From Flavobacteriaceae bacterium (lineage in GTDB: Bacteria > Bacteroidota > Bacteroidia > Flavobacteriales > Flavobacteriaceae), in assembly GCA_018608735.1 (NCBI GenBank), contig JABAYZ010000185.1, positions 1-11,485 of the forward strand: DNA of 11,485 nt, read 5' to 3'. The notes under the pieces are model-generated. The model saw nothing but the letters and a program-made list of their open reading frames with translations. It did no database searches and was not told the origin of the DNA. The stretch's first letter is position 1. Every line of letters starts with the position of its first letter. This document shows positions 1 through 6,758 of the stretch, piece by piece. The translations under genes were made by a program, and so were the position numbers.

Positions 1-177
1 GTTGGATGGATCAGTTATCCATTATGTTACTTAGTTGGTACAGCTGATGGTCAGTGGTATTCTTTCATGTCAGGAGTAGGTTTAGATATGGATGTTCTTT
101 ACAACATTGCAGATGCAATCAACAAAATCGGTTTCGGTTTAGTGATCTACAGTTTAGCAGTTAAGAAAACAGCATAA
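1..177 (+). CDS. Proteorhodopsin-type retinal proton pump, C-terminal part (5' end outside window)
   Basis: This is the last 58 codons of a microbial rhodopsin, in frame 1 and ending in TAA at 175-177. The visible part covers helix F and helix G. Helix F has the GWxxYP signature (residues 2-7 of the fragment), whose Trp and Tyr line the retinal pocket. Helix G reads NIADAINK, with the Schiff-base lysine at fragment residue 42 (nt 124-126) and the Asp counterion four residues before it (residue 38). The helix G ending in FGLVIYSLAVKK resembles proton-pumping proteorhodopsins more than flavobacterial sodium pumps of the KR2 type. The proteins of this family are inner-membrane light-driven ion pumps. 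Helix C, which decides ion specificity and colour tuning, lies outside the window, so proton pumping is inferred. The gene is closed by a strong terminator and is transcriptionally separate from what follows. Confidence 0.88.
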   Translation, partial: VGWISYPLCYLVGTADGQWYSFMSGVGLDMDVLYNIADAINKIGFGLVIYSLAVKKTA

Positions 178-200
178 CAATAGAAAATAAACAATATTAT

Positions 201-234
201 AAAAAGGCTGTCTGAAAAGACAGCCTTTTTTTTT
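201..234 (+). terminator. Intrinsic terminator of the rhodopsin gene
   Basis: A perfect 13-bp inverted repeat (AAAAAGGCTGTCT at 201-213 and AGACAGCCTTTTT at 218-230) encloses a GAAA tetraloop, and the T run continues to 234. It lies 23 nt after the rhodopsin stop codon. The A run on the 5' arm would let it work on the other strand too, but no gene converges here. Confidence 0.93.
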
Positions 235-252
235 GCACTTTTTAACGCTGTG

Positions 253-287
253 TTGTTATTAACTTCATTATAGCTTTCGTAACTTTA
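253..287 (+). promoter_or_regulatory. Candidate Bacteroidota-type promoter for menI-menF
   Basis: TAACTTTA at 280-287 resembles the -7 consensus TAnnTTTG, with A instead of the last G. A TTG at 253-255 could be the -33 element, but the 24-nt spacing is slightly long. TAGCTTTC at 271-278 is an alternative -7 box. The region sits between the rhodopsin terminator and the first men gene, where a promoter is needed. The predicted leader is about 15-20 nt. Confidence 0.45.
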
Positions 288-306
288 CACTCAAATTAGA
301 TTAAAA

Positions 307-732
307 ATGAGTCCAACGAAAGACCAGATTATAAAGGCTGCAACAGCGGCTTGCAAAAACACCTTAATGGAAACTCTAAGTATCGAATTTGTAGATGCAG
401 GAGAAGATTTTGTAATCGCCAGAATGCCTGTCGATTCACGGGTGTATCAACCTGATGGTGTATTACATGGCGGCGCTACCGCAGCACTTGCTGAAACCGT
501 TGGAAGTTTTGCGGCACATATTTTTTTAGATACTACAAATTACTTTGTGAGAGGAATTGATATTTCTGCAAATCATATCAAAAGCGTTAAGGCGGGATTT
601 GTATATGCCAAAGCAACTTTTATTCACAGGGGTAGAACCATGCAAATTTTTAATATCGAAGTTACCGACGATCAAAACCAGTTGGTATCGTCTTGTAAAC
701 TTACCACTGTTTCACTTCCAAAAGAACGTTAA
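307..732 (+). CDS. menI: Hotdog-fold thioesterase, PaaI/YdiI type; likely DHNA-CoA thioesterase
   Basis: This 141-residue protein has the length and motifs of the PaaI/YdiI branch of hotdog thioesterases. The core reads LHGGATAALAETVGS (residues 53-67). It contains His54, the Gly-Gly pair at the start of the hot-dog helix, and Glu63, the catalytic carboxylate of this branch. Gln48 and His90 also fall where E. coli YdiI has active-site residues. YdiI hydrolyses 1,4-dihydroxy-2-naphthoyl-CoA to DHNA in menaquinone synthesis. Position as the first gene before menF supports the same role here. The ATG at 307 follows the rhodopsin terminator and a candidate promoter. The stop at 730-732 is followed by only 3 nt before the menF ATG, so the two are probably translated together. 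PaaI-like enzymes vary in substrate, so DHNA-CoA specificity is inferred from context and not proved by sequence. Confidence 0.82.
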   Translation: MSPTKDQIIKAATAACKNTLMETLSIEFVDAGEDFVIARMPVDSRVYQPDGVLHGGATAALAETVGSFAAHIFLDTTNYFVRGIDISANHIKSVKAGFVYAKATFIHRGRTMQIFNIEVTDDQNQLVSSCKLTTVSLPKER

Positions 733-735
733 TTG

Positions 736-1848
736 ATGACCTCGACCGATTTTTTCGATCAAATCAATACTGCGATTAAATCGAAACGCCCATTTGTTCT
801 TTTTTCTAAACCTGAAAAACAGGCGATCAAAGCGTACCTTCAAAACAGTTCTAACAGCCATATTATAACTGATTTTTCTGAAAGTGGCTTTGTGTTTTCT
901 CCTTTTGATCATAACAGAGATAGTTATTATATTCCATTTGAGGACGCTGACTTCATAACATTAGAACACCCTGATTTTGAGCTTGATCTTAAGGCTAGCC
1001 ATCTGACAGTAATTGAATCAGCAAATAATCATTTAGACCTAGTATCTAAAGCTATTGATGTTATAAATTCTACGGATTTAGAAAAGGTGGTACTTTCAAA
1101 AGCTTTCAAATTTAATTTAGATAGTTCCAGCCCACTCGAAATCTTTAAAAAGTTAGTCCATCACTATCCCTCCGCATTCACGTACTGTTGGTTTCATCCG
1201 CAAACAGGATTTTGGTTTGGCGCCTCTCCTGAGAGTCTATTAAAACTACAAGGCAAGTCACTCTCTACAATGGCCCTAGCAGGCACAAAGGCTTACAACC
1301 CTTCTAAAGAGGTTGAATGGGATGCTAAAAACCAAGAAGAACATGCGTTTGTGTCAGACTATATTGTAGAAGTATTATCGGATTATTTAGATGCTATAAA
1401 GACTTCCGGCCCTCACACATTCAAGGCTGGCGAATTACTACACCTTCAAACCCATGTTACTGGGCGATTAAAATTATCGGTAGATAGTTTAAAAGATTTA
1501 TTACGAGCAATGCACCCAACACCAGCTGTTTGTGGTACACCAAGACCACTTGCTCTAAACTATATCAATTCAAATGAAGCCTATGACCGCGAGTTTTATG
1601 CGGGTTTTTTTGGGGAATTAAATATCCCCTCAACGTCCAGCTTTAGGAATTCAAAAAAAAATATTGAAAATAGAGCATATCAAACGGCGAGAACATCTAC
1701 AGAACTTGCAGTTAATTTGCGTTGTATGAAGCTAGATAATACTACAGCAACCCTTTATAGTGGAGGAGGGATTACTAAGGATTCAAATCCTATAGAGGAA
1801 AATGTTGAGGTTGAACACAAGATTCAAACGATTAAAAAGGTGCTCTAA
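736..1848 (+). CDS. menF: Isochorismate synthase MenF
   Basis: This is a chorismate-binding (anthranilate synthase component I-like) enzyme of 370 residues. It isomerises chorismate to isochorismate, the committed step of the o-succinylbenzoate route. Motifs in order are EKVVLSK (residues 116-122, general-base Lys117), FGASPESLL (161-169, Glu166), ALAGT (181-185), KNQEEH (198-203, a metal-binding Glu), HPTPAVCGTPR (260-270), FYAGFFGEL (287-295), NLRC (327-330), SGGGI (342-346) and ENVEVEHK (355-362, second metal Glu). All catalytic regions are present and the protein looks intact. I chose the ATG at 736. A TTG at 733, directly after the menI stop, is in frame but would add only one residue. 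Cytoplasmic and Mg-dependent, as in EntC/MenF. A salicylate or anthranilate synthase role is unlikely in this context, and its isochorismate would feed the following MenD. Confidence 0.93.
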   Translation: MTSTDFFDQINTAIKSKRPFVLFSKPEKQAIKAYLQNSSNSHIITDFSESGFVFSPFDHNRDSYYIPFEDADFITLEHPDFELDLKASHLTVIESANNHLDLVSKAIDVINSTDLEKVVLSKAFKFNLDSSSPLEIFKKLVHHYPSAFTYCWFHPQTGFWFGASPESLLKLQGKSLSTMALAGTKAYNPSKEVEWDAKNQEEHAFVSDYIVEVLSDYLDAIKTSGPHTFKAGELLHLQTHVTGRLKLSVDSLKDLLRAMHPTPAVCGTPRPLALNYINSNEAYDREFYAGFFGELNIPSTSSFRNSKKNIENRAYQTARTSTELAVNLRCMKLDNTTATLYSGGGITKDSNPIEENVEVEHKIQTIKKVL

Positions 1849-1900
1849 ACCTTTAGGAAATATTTATTATTTCATTTCAATTTAAACCCTAAAAATTAAA

Positions 1901-1908
1901 TAACTTTG
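1901..1908 (+). promoter_or_regulatory. -7 element for menD, predicted leaderless or nearly so
   Basis: TAACTTTG is an exact match to the Bacteroidota -7 consensus TAnnTTTG. It ends 7 nt before the menD ATG at 1916, which places the transcription start within about 0-4 nt of the start codon. No TTG is found at the expected -33 distance. The 67-nt menF-menD gap is otherwise AT-rich with no strong terminator. Confidence 0.6.
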
Positions 1909-1915
1909 TGGGTCA

Positions 1916-3595
1916 ATGATACAGTCAAAACAACCCTTAGCACAATCCATTATTCAGCTTTGTAAAAGTCACAATATTAAACATATTGTAATTTCTCCAG
2001 GAAGTCGTAATGCACCATTGACTATTGGGTTTACTAATCATGGATTTTTTAAATGTTATAGTATTGTTGACGAGCGTTCTGCTGGTTTTTTTGCATTAGG
2101 AATAGCTCAACAATTACAAGAGCCTGTTGCGCTAGTATGTACTTCAGGAAGTGCAGTAGTTAATTACTATCCTGCTGTCACTGAAGCATATTATAGTCGT
2201 ATTCCACTCGTTGTAATTTCTGCCGATCGTCCAGATCACCTTATTAATATTGGAGATGGTCAAACCATTACTCAACCTCATATTTTTGGTGCCCATATTT
2301 TATATGAAGCTAATCTAAAAACTCATTTTAAAAAGACCTTTTTAAGAGCTACAAAAAGCAATAGTACACTAATTAATAGCGCATTACATGTTTCAAAACA
2401 TGAACGTGGACCTGTACATATAAATGTTCCGTTTGCAGAACCTCTTTACGAAACCGTTAATGAATTAATAGAACAGCCTAAACCAGCTGCGATTAAAATA
2501 AACAAAAAACCATTTTCACTTTCAAAATCAGCACTCGATAAGTGGCAATCCTCAAAGCGTAAAATGATTTTAGTGGGCGTAAATCCACCAGATCATATTC
2601 AACAAGATTTCCTGAAGATATTAGCTGATGACCCATCCGTAATTGTGCTTACAGAAACAACTTCGAATCTACATCATCCTAATTTTTTCCCTGCTATTGA
2701 TCAATTGATTACTCCTTTGGATTCGACCGATTTTGAAGCTCTTCAACCAGAACTATTAGTCACATTTGGTGGTATGATTGTTTCTAAAAAAATTAAAACA
2801 TTTCTTAGATCCAGTCCTCCAAAAACACATTGGCATATTGATCCCGTACTTGCAAATGATACGTTTTTTTGTTTGACAAAACATTATAAACACACTGTAA
2901 ATGAGTTTTTTGAAGAGTTACTTATATCTAATACCTCTCCATTAGTCAGCACCTATTTTGAAACATGGAATCATGTAAAAAACCGACGACTCGAAAAACA
3001 TAAGAAATATTTACAATCCATTCCATTTAGTGATTTTAAAGCGTTTGACCGTATAATAAAACAGATTCCAAACGACTACATGCTACAGTCTAGCAATAGC
3101 TCAACCATACGCTACTTACAATTATTTGAGCTAAGTGCATCACTCACTGTGTTTTGTAATCGAGGAACTAGTGGAATTGATGGGTCTACAAGTACAGCTA
3201 TTGGTGCTGCGACGGTTTCAAAAAGACCTACAGTTTTTATTACTGGGGATTTAAGTTTTTTTTATGACAGCAATGCACTTTGGAATACGTATATTCCTTC
3301 AAACTTTCGAATTATAATTATTAATAATAGAGGTGGAGGCATTTTTAGAATTTTACCAGGAAATAAAAACTCCGAAAATTTTAGCACCTTTTTTGAAACC
3401 AATCATTCTCTCACAGCCGAATCTATTTCCAAACACTTTAATTTAGAGTATACTTCTGCAAACTCTAAAGAAGAATTAGATATTAGTTTAGAGAATTTTT
3501 TCCAAGAAAGTTCACGTCCAAAACTATTAGAAATATTCACGCCTTCCTCCGAAAACGACCGAATTTTATTATCATATTTCGATTTTATTAAATAA
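1916..3595 (+). CDS. menD: SEPHCHC synthase MenD, thiamine diphosphate dependent
   Basis: MenD (559 residues, near the usual length of about 555) condenses isochorismate with 2-oxoglutarate, with loss of CO2, to give SEPHCHC. The N-terminal pyrimidine-binding domain has ISPGSRNAPL (26-35) and DERSAGFFALG (52-62), where Glu53 is the conserved glutamate that activates the cofactor. It also has TSGSAVVNYYPAV (76-88) and SADRP (102-106). The central domain is less conserved. The C-terminal pyrophosphate-binding domain has NRGTSGIDGSTSTAIG (415-430) and the GDLSF motif (444-448). The two-Asn signature follows about 26 residues after the motif (Asn470-Asn471), then RGGGIF. Asp445 and Asn471 are the expected Mg ligands. 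Arg31, Arg105, Arg399 and Arg416 fit substrate-binding positions. The start is fixed because conserved motifs begin 26 residues in. It is apparently transcribed from its own promoter. Confidence 0.97.
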   Translation: MIQSKQPLAQSIIQLCKSHNIKHIVISPGSRNAPLTIGFTNHGFFKCYSIVDERSAGFFALGIAQQLQEPVALVCTSGSAVVNYYPAVTEAYYSRIPLVVISADRPDHLINIGDGQTITQPHIFGAHILYEANLKTHFKKTFLRATKSNSTLINSALHVSKHERGPVHINVPFAEPLYETVNELIEQPKPAAIKINKKPFSLSKSALDKWQSSKRKMILVGVNPPDHIQQDFLKILADDPSVIVLTETTSNLHHPNFFPAIDQLITPLDSTDFEALQPELLVTFGGMIVSKKIKTFLRSSPPKTHWHIDPVLANDTFFCLTKHYKHTVNEFFEELLISNTSPLVSTYFETWNHVKNRRLEKHKKYLQSIPFSDFKAFDRIIKQIPNDYMLQSSNSSTIRYLQLFELSASLTVFCNRGTSGIDGSTSTAIGAATVSKRPTVFITGDLSFFYDSNALWNTYIPSNFRIIIINNRGGGIFRILPGNKNSENFSTFFETNHSLTAESISKHFNLEYTSANSKEELDISLENFFQESSRPKLLEIFTPSSENDRILLSYFDFIK

Positions 3596-3640
3596 AATGT
3601 GACTTTTTATTTGTAGTGGTGTCTTAAATATTGAGAGCTG

Positions 3641-3672
3641 TTGTTTACGCCTATATCCTTAATCTAATTTAA
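3641..3672 (+). promoter_or_regulatory. Weak candidate promoter for the DUF2853 gene
   Basis: TTG at 3641-3643 is followed after 21 nt by TAATTTAA (3665-3672), an imperfect -7 element lacking the final G. It lies in the 89-nt gap after menD, 12 nt before the next ATG. The spacing fits but the -7 match is poor. Confidence 0.3.
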
Positions 3673-3684
3673 ACAAACTTCACT

Positions 3685-4023
3685 ATGAACAAAAGAGATG
3701 AACTAATTGAAAAGTATGCCAATGATTTAATAAATAAATGTAATGTAAAACCAGACTTGGATTTACTTAGAAAAGTTACAATTGGATGTGGTCCAGCAAT
3801 TTACAATAGAGATTCTAGCACAGTTTCAGGAACTGATGAATCTGAGTTAAAAACTGTTCGAAACAGTTTTCTCATAAAAAAACTTGGACTTTCAAAAGAT
3901 GACAAATTAGATGAAGCAATTGCGAAAGTTATTGCACAGTATGGTAACTCTAACCCACACAAATATCGTGTAGTAGTTTACTATTTATTAGTACTCCATT
4001 TTGGTAAAGAATCGGTATATTAA
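3685..4023 (+). CDS. DUF2853 family protein, function unknown
   Basis: This small protein (112 residues) matches what I recall of the DUF2853 family across its full length. The N-terminus is MNKRDELIEKYANDL, the middle has KVTIGCGPAIYN (residues 30-41), then FLIKKLGL (62-69), and the end has YRVVVYYLLVLHFGKESVY (94-112). It appears soluble and mostly helical, without signal peptide, membrane segment or obvious catalytic triad. No biochemical role is known to me. It sits between menD and cvfB in the same direction, but a separate weak promoter and its own terminator suggest a single-gene transcript. A link to menaquinone synthesis would therefore rest only on position. The ATG at 3685 gives the usual N-terminus of the family. 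Confidence 0.85.
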   Translation: MNKRDELIEKYANDLINKCNVKPDLDLLRKVTIGCGPAIYNRDSSTVSGTDESELKTVRNSFLIKKLGLSKDDKLDEAIAKVIAQYGNSNPHKYRVVVYYLLVLHFGKESVY

Positions 4024-4044
4024 TATTCATCACACCTAATTCCC

Positions 4045-4080
4045 AAGCGTTGCAATTTGTTGTGACGCTTTTTTTATTTT
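4045..4080 (+). terminator. Intrinsic terminator after the DUF2853 gene
   Basis: AAGCGT (4045-4050) pairs with ACGCTT (4065-4070). The stem extends inward by two G-U pairs and CAA/TTG to about 11 bp around a TTTG loop (4056-4059). A T-rich tail (4069-4079) follows. It lies 21 nt after the stop codon and 17 nt before the next -7 element, so it separates two transcripts in a very short space. Confidence 0.78.
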
Positions 4081-4096
4081 CTGACTCTATTATTCT

Positions 4097-4104
4097 TACC
4101 TTTG
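4097..4104 (+). promoter_or_regulatory. -7 element for the cvfB-menB-menA block, predicted leaderless
   Basis: TACCTTTG matches the Bacteroidota -7 consensus exactly and ends 4 nt before the cvfB ATG at 4109. Transcription would begin at or beside the start codon. No TTG is present at -33 distance. The upstream terminator means some promoter is needed here. Confidence 0.62.
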
Positions 4105-4108
4105 TGGT

Positions 4109-4945
4109 ATGATACAAATAGGAGACTATAATAAGCTTACAATTCTTAGAGATACTGATCCAGGATTGTTTTTGGGTGATGATGACCAACAAGAAGTATT
4201 ACTGCCAAACCGTTATGTTCCTGAGGAATTCGAAATAGATGATACTATTGAAGTTTTTGTCTATTTAGATAATGAAGAACGATTGGTGGCTGTTACAGAT
4301 CATCCTTACATCAAAAAAGGAGAATTTGCATTACTTCGTTGTAATTCAGTAAATGAATTTGGTGCCTTTCTCGACTGGGGATTGGTAAAAGAATTATTCT
4401 GCCCTTTTAGAGAACAAGCATTTGCGATGAAAGCCGGAGGCTGGTATTTGGTGTATTGCTATCTAGATGAAACTTCCGAACGTTTGGTCGCTTCTAGCAA
4501 AACAAACCGTTTTTTAGATAACAAACAGCTTACAGTTGAACCCTTTGATGAGGTCGATTTAATTGTGTCACACCCCTCTGATTTAGGAATGAATGTTATT
4601 GTTAATAAAACCCATTTAGGTTTAATTTTCAATCAAGACTTATTTAAAGATCTAAGTATAGGCGATAAGTTAAAAGGAATGGTGAAGAAAATTCGCCCTG
4701 GAAATAAACTCGATATTACCCTCGATAAAATTGGTTATAGAAACATTGAACCGAATGCTCAATTGATATTGGAGTTTTTAGAAAACAATGAGCACGGCTG
4801 TTTAAAACTCTCAGATAAATCGTCTCCAGAAGACATTAAGTCGAAAGTTCAAATGAGTAAAAAAAGTTTTAAAAAAGCTATCGGAACGCTATACAAACAA
4901 CGTCGCATCCGTATTGAATCTGATGGGATATATTTAACCACCTAA
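4109..4945 (+). CDS. cvfB: S1-domain RNA-binding protein, CvfB/YitL family
   Basis: This 278-residue protein resembles the CvfB family in length and layout. Three S1-like OB-fold segments (about 2-65, 70-130 and 144-207) precede a C-terminal winged-helix segment (about 212-278). Recognisable pieces are LRDTDPGLFLGD (13-24), the S1-type stretch NEFGAFLDWGL (82-92), LGLIFNQDLF (170-179) and the helix-rich MSKKSFKKAIGTLYKQRRI (249-267). In Staphylococcus aureus CvfB binds RNA and affects virulence gene expression. What it does in Bacteroidota is not established to my knowledge. The ATG at 4109 gives the usual family N-terminus, although the -7 promoter box ends only 4 nt before it. The stop is 12 nt upstream of menB, so it is probably the first gene of the cvfB-menB-menA transcript. 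It is likely cytoplasmic. Confidence 0.88.
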   Translation: MIQIGDYNKLTILRDTDPGLFLGDDDQQEVLLPNRYVPEEFEIDDTIEVFVYLDNEERLVAVTDHPYIKKGEFALLRCNSVNEFGAFLDWGLVKELFCPFREQAFAMKAGGWYLVYCYLDETSERLVASSKTNRFLDNKQLTVEPFDEVDLIVSHPSDLGMNVIVNKTHLGLIFNQDLFKDLSIGDKLKGMVKKIRPGNKLDITLDKIGYRNIEPNAQLILEFLENNEHGCLKLSDKSSPEDIKSKVQMSKKSFKKAIGTLYKQRRIRIESDGIYLTT

Positions 4946-4957
4946 AACTGTAATTCT

Positions 4958-5797
4958 ATGCCGAATATACAATGGAAAACCGTTAAAGATTATGAAGACA
5001 TCACCTATAAAAAATGTAATGGTGTAGCCCGCATTGCTTTTAATCGTCCAGATGTTAGAAATGCATTTCGACCCAAAACAACGCTAGAGTTATATCAGGC
5101 ATTATATGATGCCAATGAAGACACAAGTATTGGTGTGGTGTTGTTAAGTGCCGAAGGCCCATCCTCCAAGGATGGCATTTATTCATTTTGTAGCGGAGGT
5201 GATCAAAAGGCACGTGGTCACGAAGGTTATGTGGGTGATGATGGTTATCATCGTTTAAATATTTTAGAAGTACAACGCCTCATTCGATTTATGCCCAAAG
5301 CAGTCATTGCTGTAGTTCCTGGTTGGGCTGTTGGTGGAGGACATAGCCTACATGTGGTATGCGATTTGACTTTAGCGAGTAAAGAACATGCTATTTTTAA
5401 ACAAACAGATGCAGATGTTACCAGTTTTGATGGCGGCTATGGATCGGCCTATCTTGCAAAAATGGTAGGTCAGAAAAAAGCACGAGAAATTTTTTTCTTA
5501 GGAAGAAATTATAACGCACAAGAGGCCTATGATATGGGCATGGTAAACGCTGTAATTCCACACGATGAACTAGAAACTACGGCCTATGAATGGGCCCAAG
5601 AGATTCTAGGAAAATCGCCGATATCCATTAAAATGCTCAAGTTTGCTATGAATCTCACCGATGATGGCATGGTTGGTCAGCAAGTTTTTGCGGGTGAAGC
5701 GACGCGACTTGCTTATATGACAGACGAAGCTAAAGAAGGTCGTGACGCCTTTTTAGAAAAACGAAAACCTAATTTTGAAAAAAAATGGATTCCATAG
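4958..5797 (+). CDS. menB: 1,4-dihydroxy-2-naphthoyl-CoA synthase MenB
   Basis: MenB is a crotonase-fold enzyme (279 residues) that cyclises o-succinylbenzoyl-CoA to DHNA-CoA. Visible signatures are FNRPDVRNAFRP (28-39), the oxyanion-hole segment FCSGGDQ (77-83), GWAVGGGHSLHVVCDL (122-137) and SFDGGYGSAYLA (156-167) with catalytic Ser156 and Asp158. It also has the C-terminal EGRDAFLEKRKPNF (260-273). Before the catalytic Ser the sequence is QTDAD. Asp151 takes the place of the glycine that binds bicarbonate in the E. coli enzyme, which makes this a type II, bicarbonate-independent MenB like that of Mycobacterium tuberculosis. The ATG is 12 nt after cvfB, and the TAG stop is 1 nt before the menA ATG, so menB-menA translation is likely coupled. 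The protein is intact and its identity is firm. Confidence 0.97.
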   Translation: MPNIQWKTVKDYEDITYKKCNGVARIAFNRPDVRNAFRPKTTLELYQALYDANEDTSIGVVLLSAEGPSSKDGIYSFCSGGDQKARGHEGYVGDDGYHRLNILEVQRLIRFMPKAVIAVVPGWAVGGGHSLHVVCDLTLASKEHAIFKQTDADVTSFDGGYGSAYLAKMVGQKKAREIFFLGRNYNAQEAYDMGMVNAVIPHDELETTAYEWAQEILGKSPISIKMLKFAMNLTDDGMVGQQVFAGEATRLAYMTDEAKEGRDAFLEKRKPNFEKKWIP

Positions 5798-5798
5798 A

Positions 5799-6701
5799 AT
5801 GAAAAAACTTAGTATATGGATTTCAGCTTGCCGTCTTAGGACATTGCCTTTGTCAATCTCAGGAGCCATTGTAGGCTCTGGAATCGCCTATTATAGAGGT
5901 TTTTTTGACAGCTCAGTGTTTGTGTTAACTCTTGTAACCACTCTAAGTCTACAGATTTTATCAAACCTTGCTAATGATTATGGCGACGGTGTTAAAGGCA
6001 CTGACAACGAACATCGTATAGGCCCAGAGCGTGCCTTGCAAAGCGGAAAGATAAGTCCAAAACAAATGCTTACTGCCATTATATATAATGCCATATTTTG
6101 TTTTGTTTTGGTCATAAGTTTAATTTATGTTGCCTTTGGCGCGGCACAATTTATAACCTCCTTAGTCTTTGTAGTTCTTGGAGTATTAGCAATCGTTGCG
6201 GCCATTAAATATACAGTAGGAGATTCTGCCTATGGCTATAAAGCGCTAGGGGATATCATGGTGTTTTTATTTTTTGGTTGGCTAAGTGTTCTTGGAACAT
6301 ATTTTTTATATGCAAAACAACTTGATTTTTTAATGCTACTTCCAGCCAGTTCAATTGGATTACTTAGTGCAGGCGTTCTCAACTTGAACAATATGCGGGA
6401 TTTAGAATCAGATAAATTATCCAATAAAAAAACTTTGGCAGGATACTTTGGTTTTAAAAAATCAAAAACCTATCAACAACTATTAGTAATTCTAGCCCTA
6501 GTTTTGATGGCTATTTATTCGTTTTTAAACTCAGACAACACGATGTATTTACTGCTAATTGCATTTGTACCTTTTTGTATTCATTTGAATAGTATTCGAA
6601 AAATAAACAATCCTAAGGACTACGACCCTCAACTCAAAGTATTAGCGTTATCGACGTTTTTACTTGCAATAATTTTCAGTATTTGTCATAGTGTAGTTTA
6701 A
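5799..6701 (+). CDS. menA: DHNA polyprenyltransferase MenA (UbiA family)
   Basis: MenA transfers a polyprenyl chain to DHNA in the cytoplasmic membrane, giving demethylmenaquinone. The 300-residue protein has about eight or nine hydrophobic segments and both Asp-rich motifs of the UbiA family. The first is NDYGDGVKGTD (59-69, Asp60, Asp63 and Asp69). The second is NNMRDLESD (197-205, Asp201 and Asp205), followed by KKTLAGYFG (210-218). The N-terminal RLRTLPLS (12-19) is typical of MenA. I chose the ATG at 5799, 1 nt after the menB stop. A TTG at 5775 is in frame and would add eight residues inside menB, but the ATG gives the usual N-terminus. The C-terminus ends in a hydrophobic helix (about 279-297). 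Prenyl chain length cannot be read from the sequence. Confidence 0.96.
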   Translation: MKKLSIWISACRLRTLPLSISGAIVGSGIAYYRGFFDSSVFVLTLVTTLSLQILSNLANDYGDGVKGTDNEHRIGPERALQSGKISPKQMLTAIIYNAIFCFVLVISLIYVAFGAAQFITSLVFVVLGVLAIVAAIKYTVGDSAYGYKALGDIMVFLFFGWLSVLGTYFLYAKQLDFLMLLPASSIGLLSAGVLNLNNMRDLESDKLSNKKTLAGYFGFKKSKTYQQLLVILALVLMAIYSFLNSDNTMYLLLIAFVPFCIHLNSIRKINNPKDYDPQLKVLALSTFLLAIIFSICHSVV

Positions 6702-6735
6702 AATTTAAACGCTAGAAATAGATAATAACAAACAC

Positions 6736-6753
6736 ATGAATTTAAATTTTTAG
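6736..6753 (+). other. Five-codon reading frame in the menC leader (possible micro-ORF)
   Basis: ATG AAT TTA AAT TTT TAG encodes MNLNF and stops 5 nt before the menC ATG at 6759. The same codons AAT TTA AAT TTT end menC itself at 7782-7793. The frame could couple translation into menC, or it may only be part of an AT-rich initiation region. There is no evidence that it is translated. Confidence 0.2.
6738..6752 (+). repeat. Left copy of a 15-bp direct repeat flanking menC
   Basis: GAATTTAAATTTTTA occurs here, 6 nt before the menC start. It recurs identically at 7781-7795 over the end of menC. Both copies are followed by GTT within one or two bases and then by an ATG. The motif is very AT-rich, so chance is possible. 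Confidence 0.55.
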
Positions 6754-6758
6754 TTTAC

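Noticed and set aside
1836..1854. Small hairpin AAAGGT/ACCTTT around the menF stop codon
   Set aside because: The stem is only 6 bp with a 7-nt loop and no T run follows, so I do not call it a terminator.
3950..4192. Minus-strand open frame across the DUF2853 terminator and cvfB start
   Set aside because: It spans a terminator and a promoter of the plus-strand genes and has no recognisable content.
5775..5798. Upstream TTG start for menA inside menB
   Set aside because: It would add eight residues not typical of MenA, while an ATG lies 1 nt after the menB stop.
6696..6710. Inverted repeat GTTTAAA-A-TTTAAAC at the menA stop
   Set aside because: It is entirely AT-rich with a one-base centre and cannot form a stable hairpin, and no T run follows. 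A protein-binding site is possible but unsupported.
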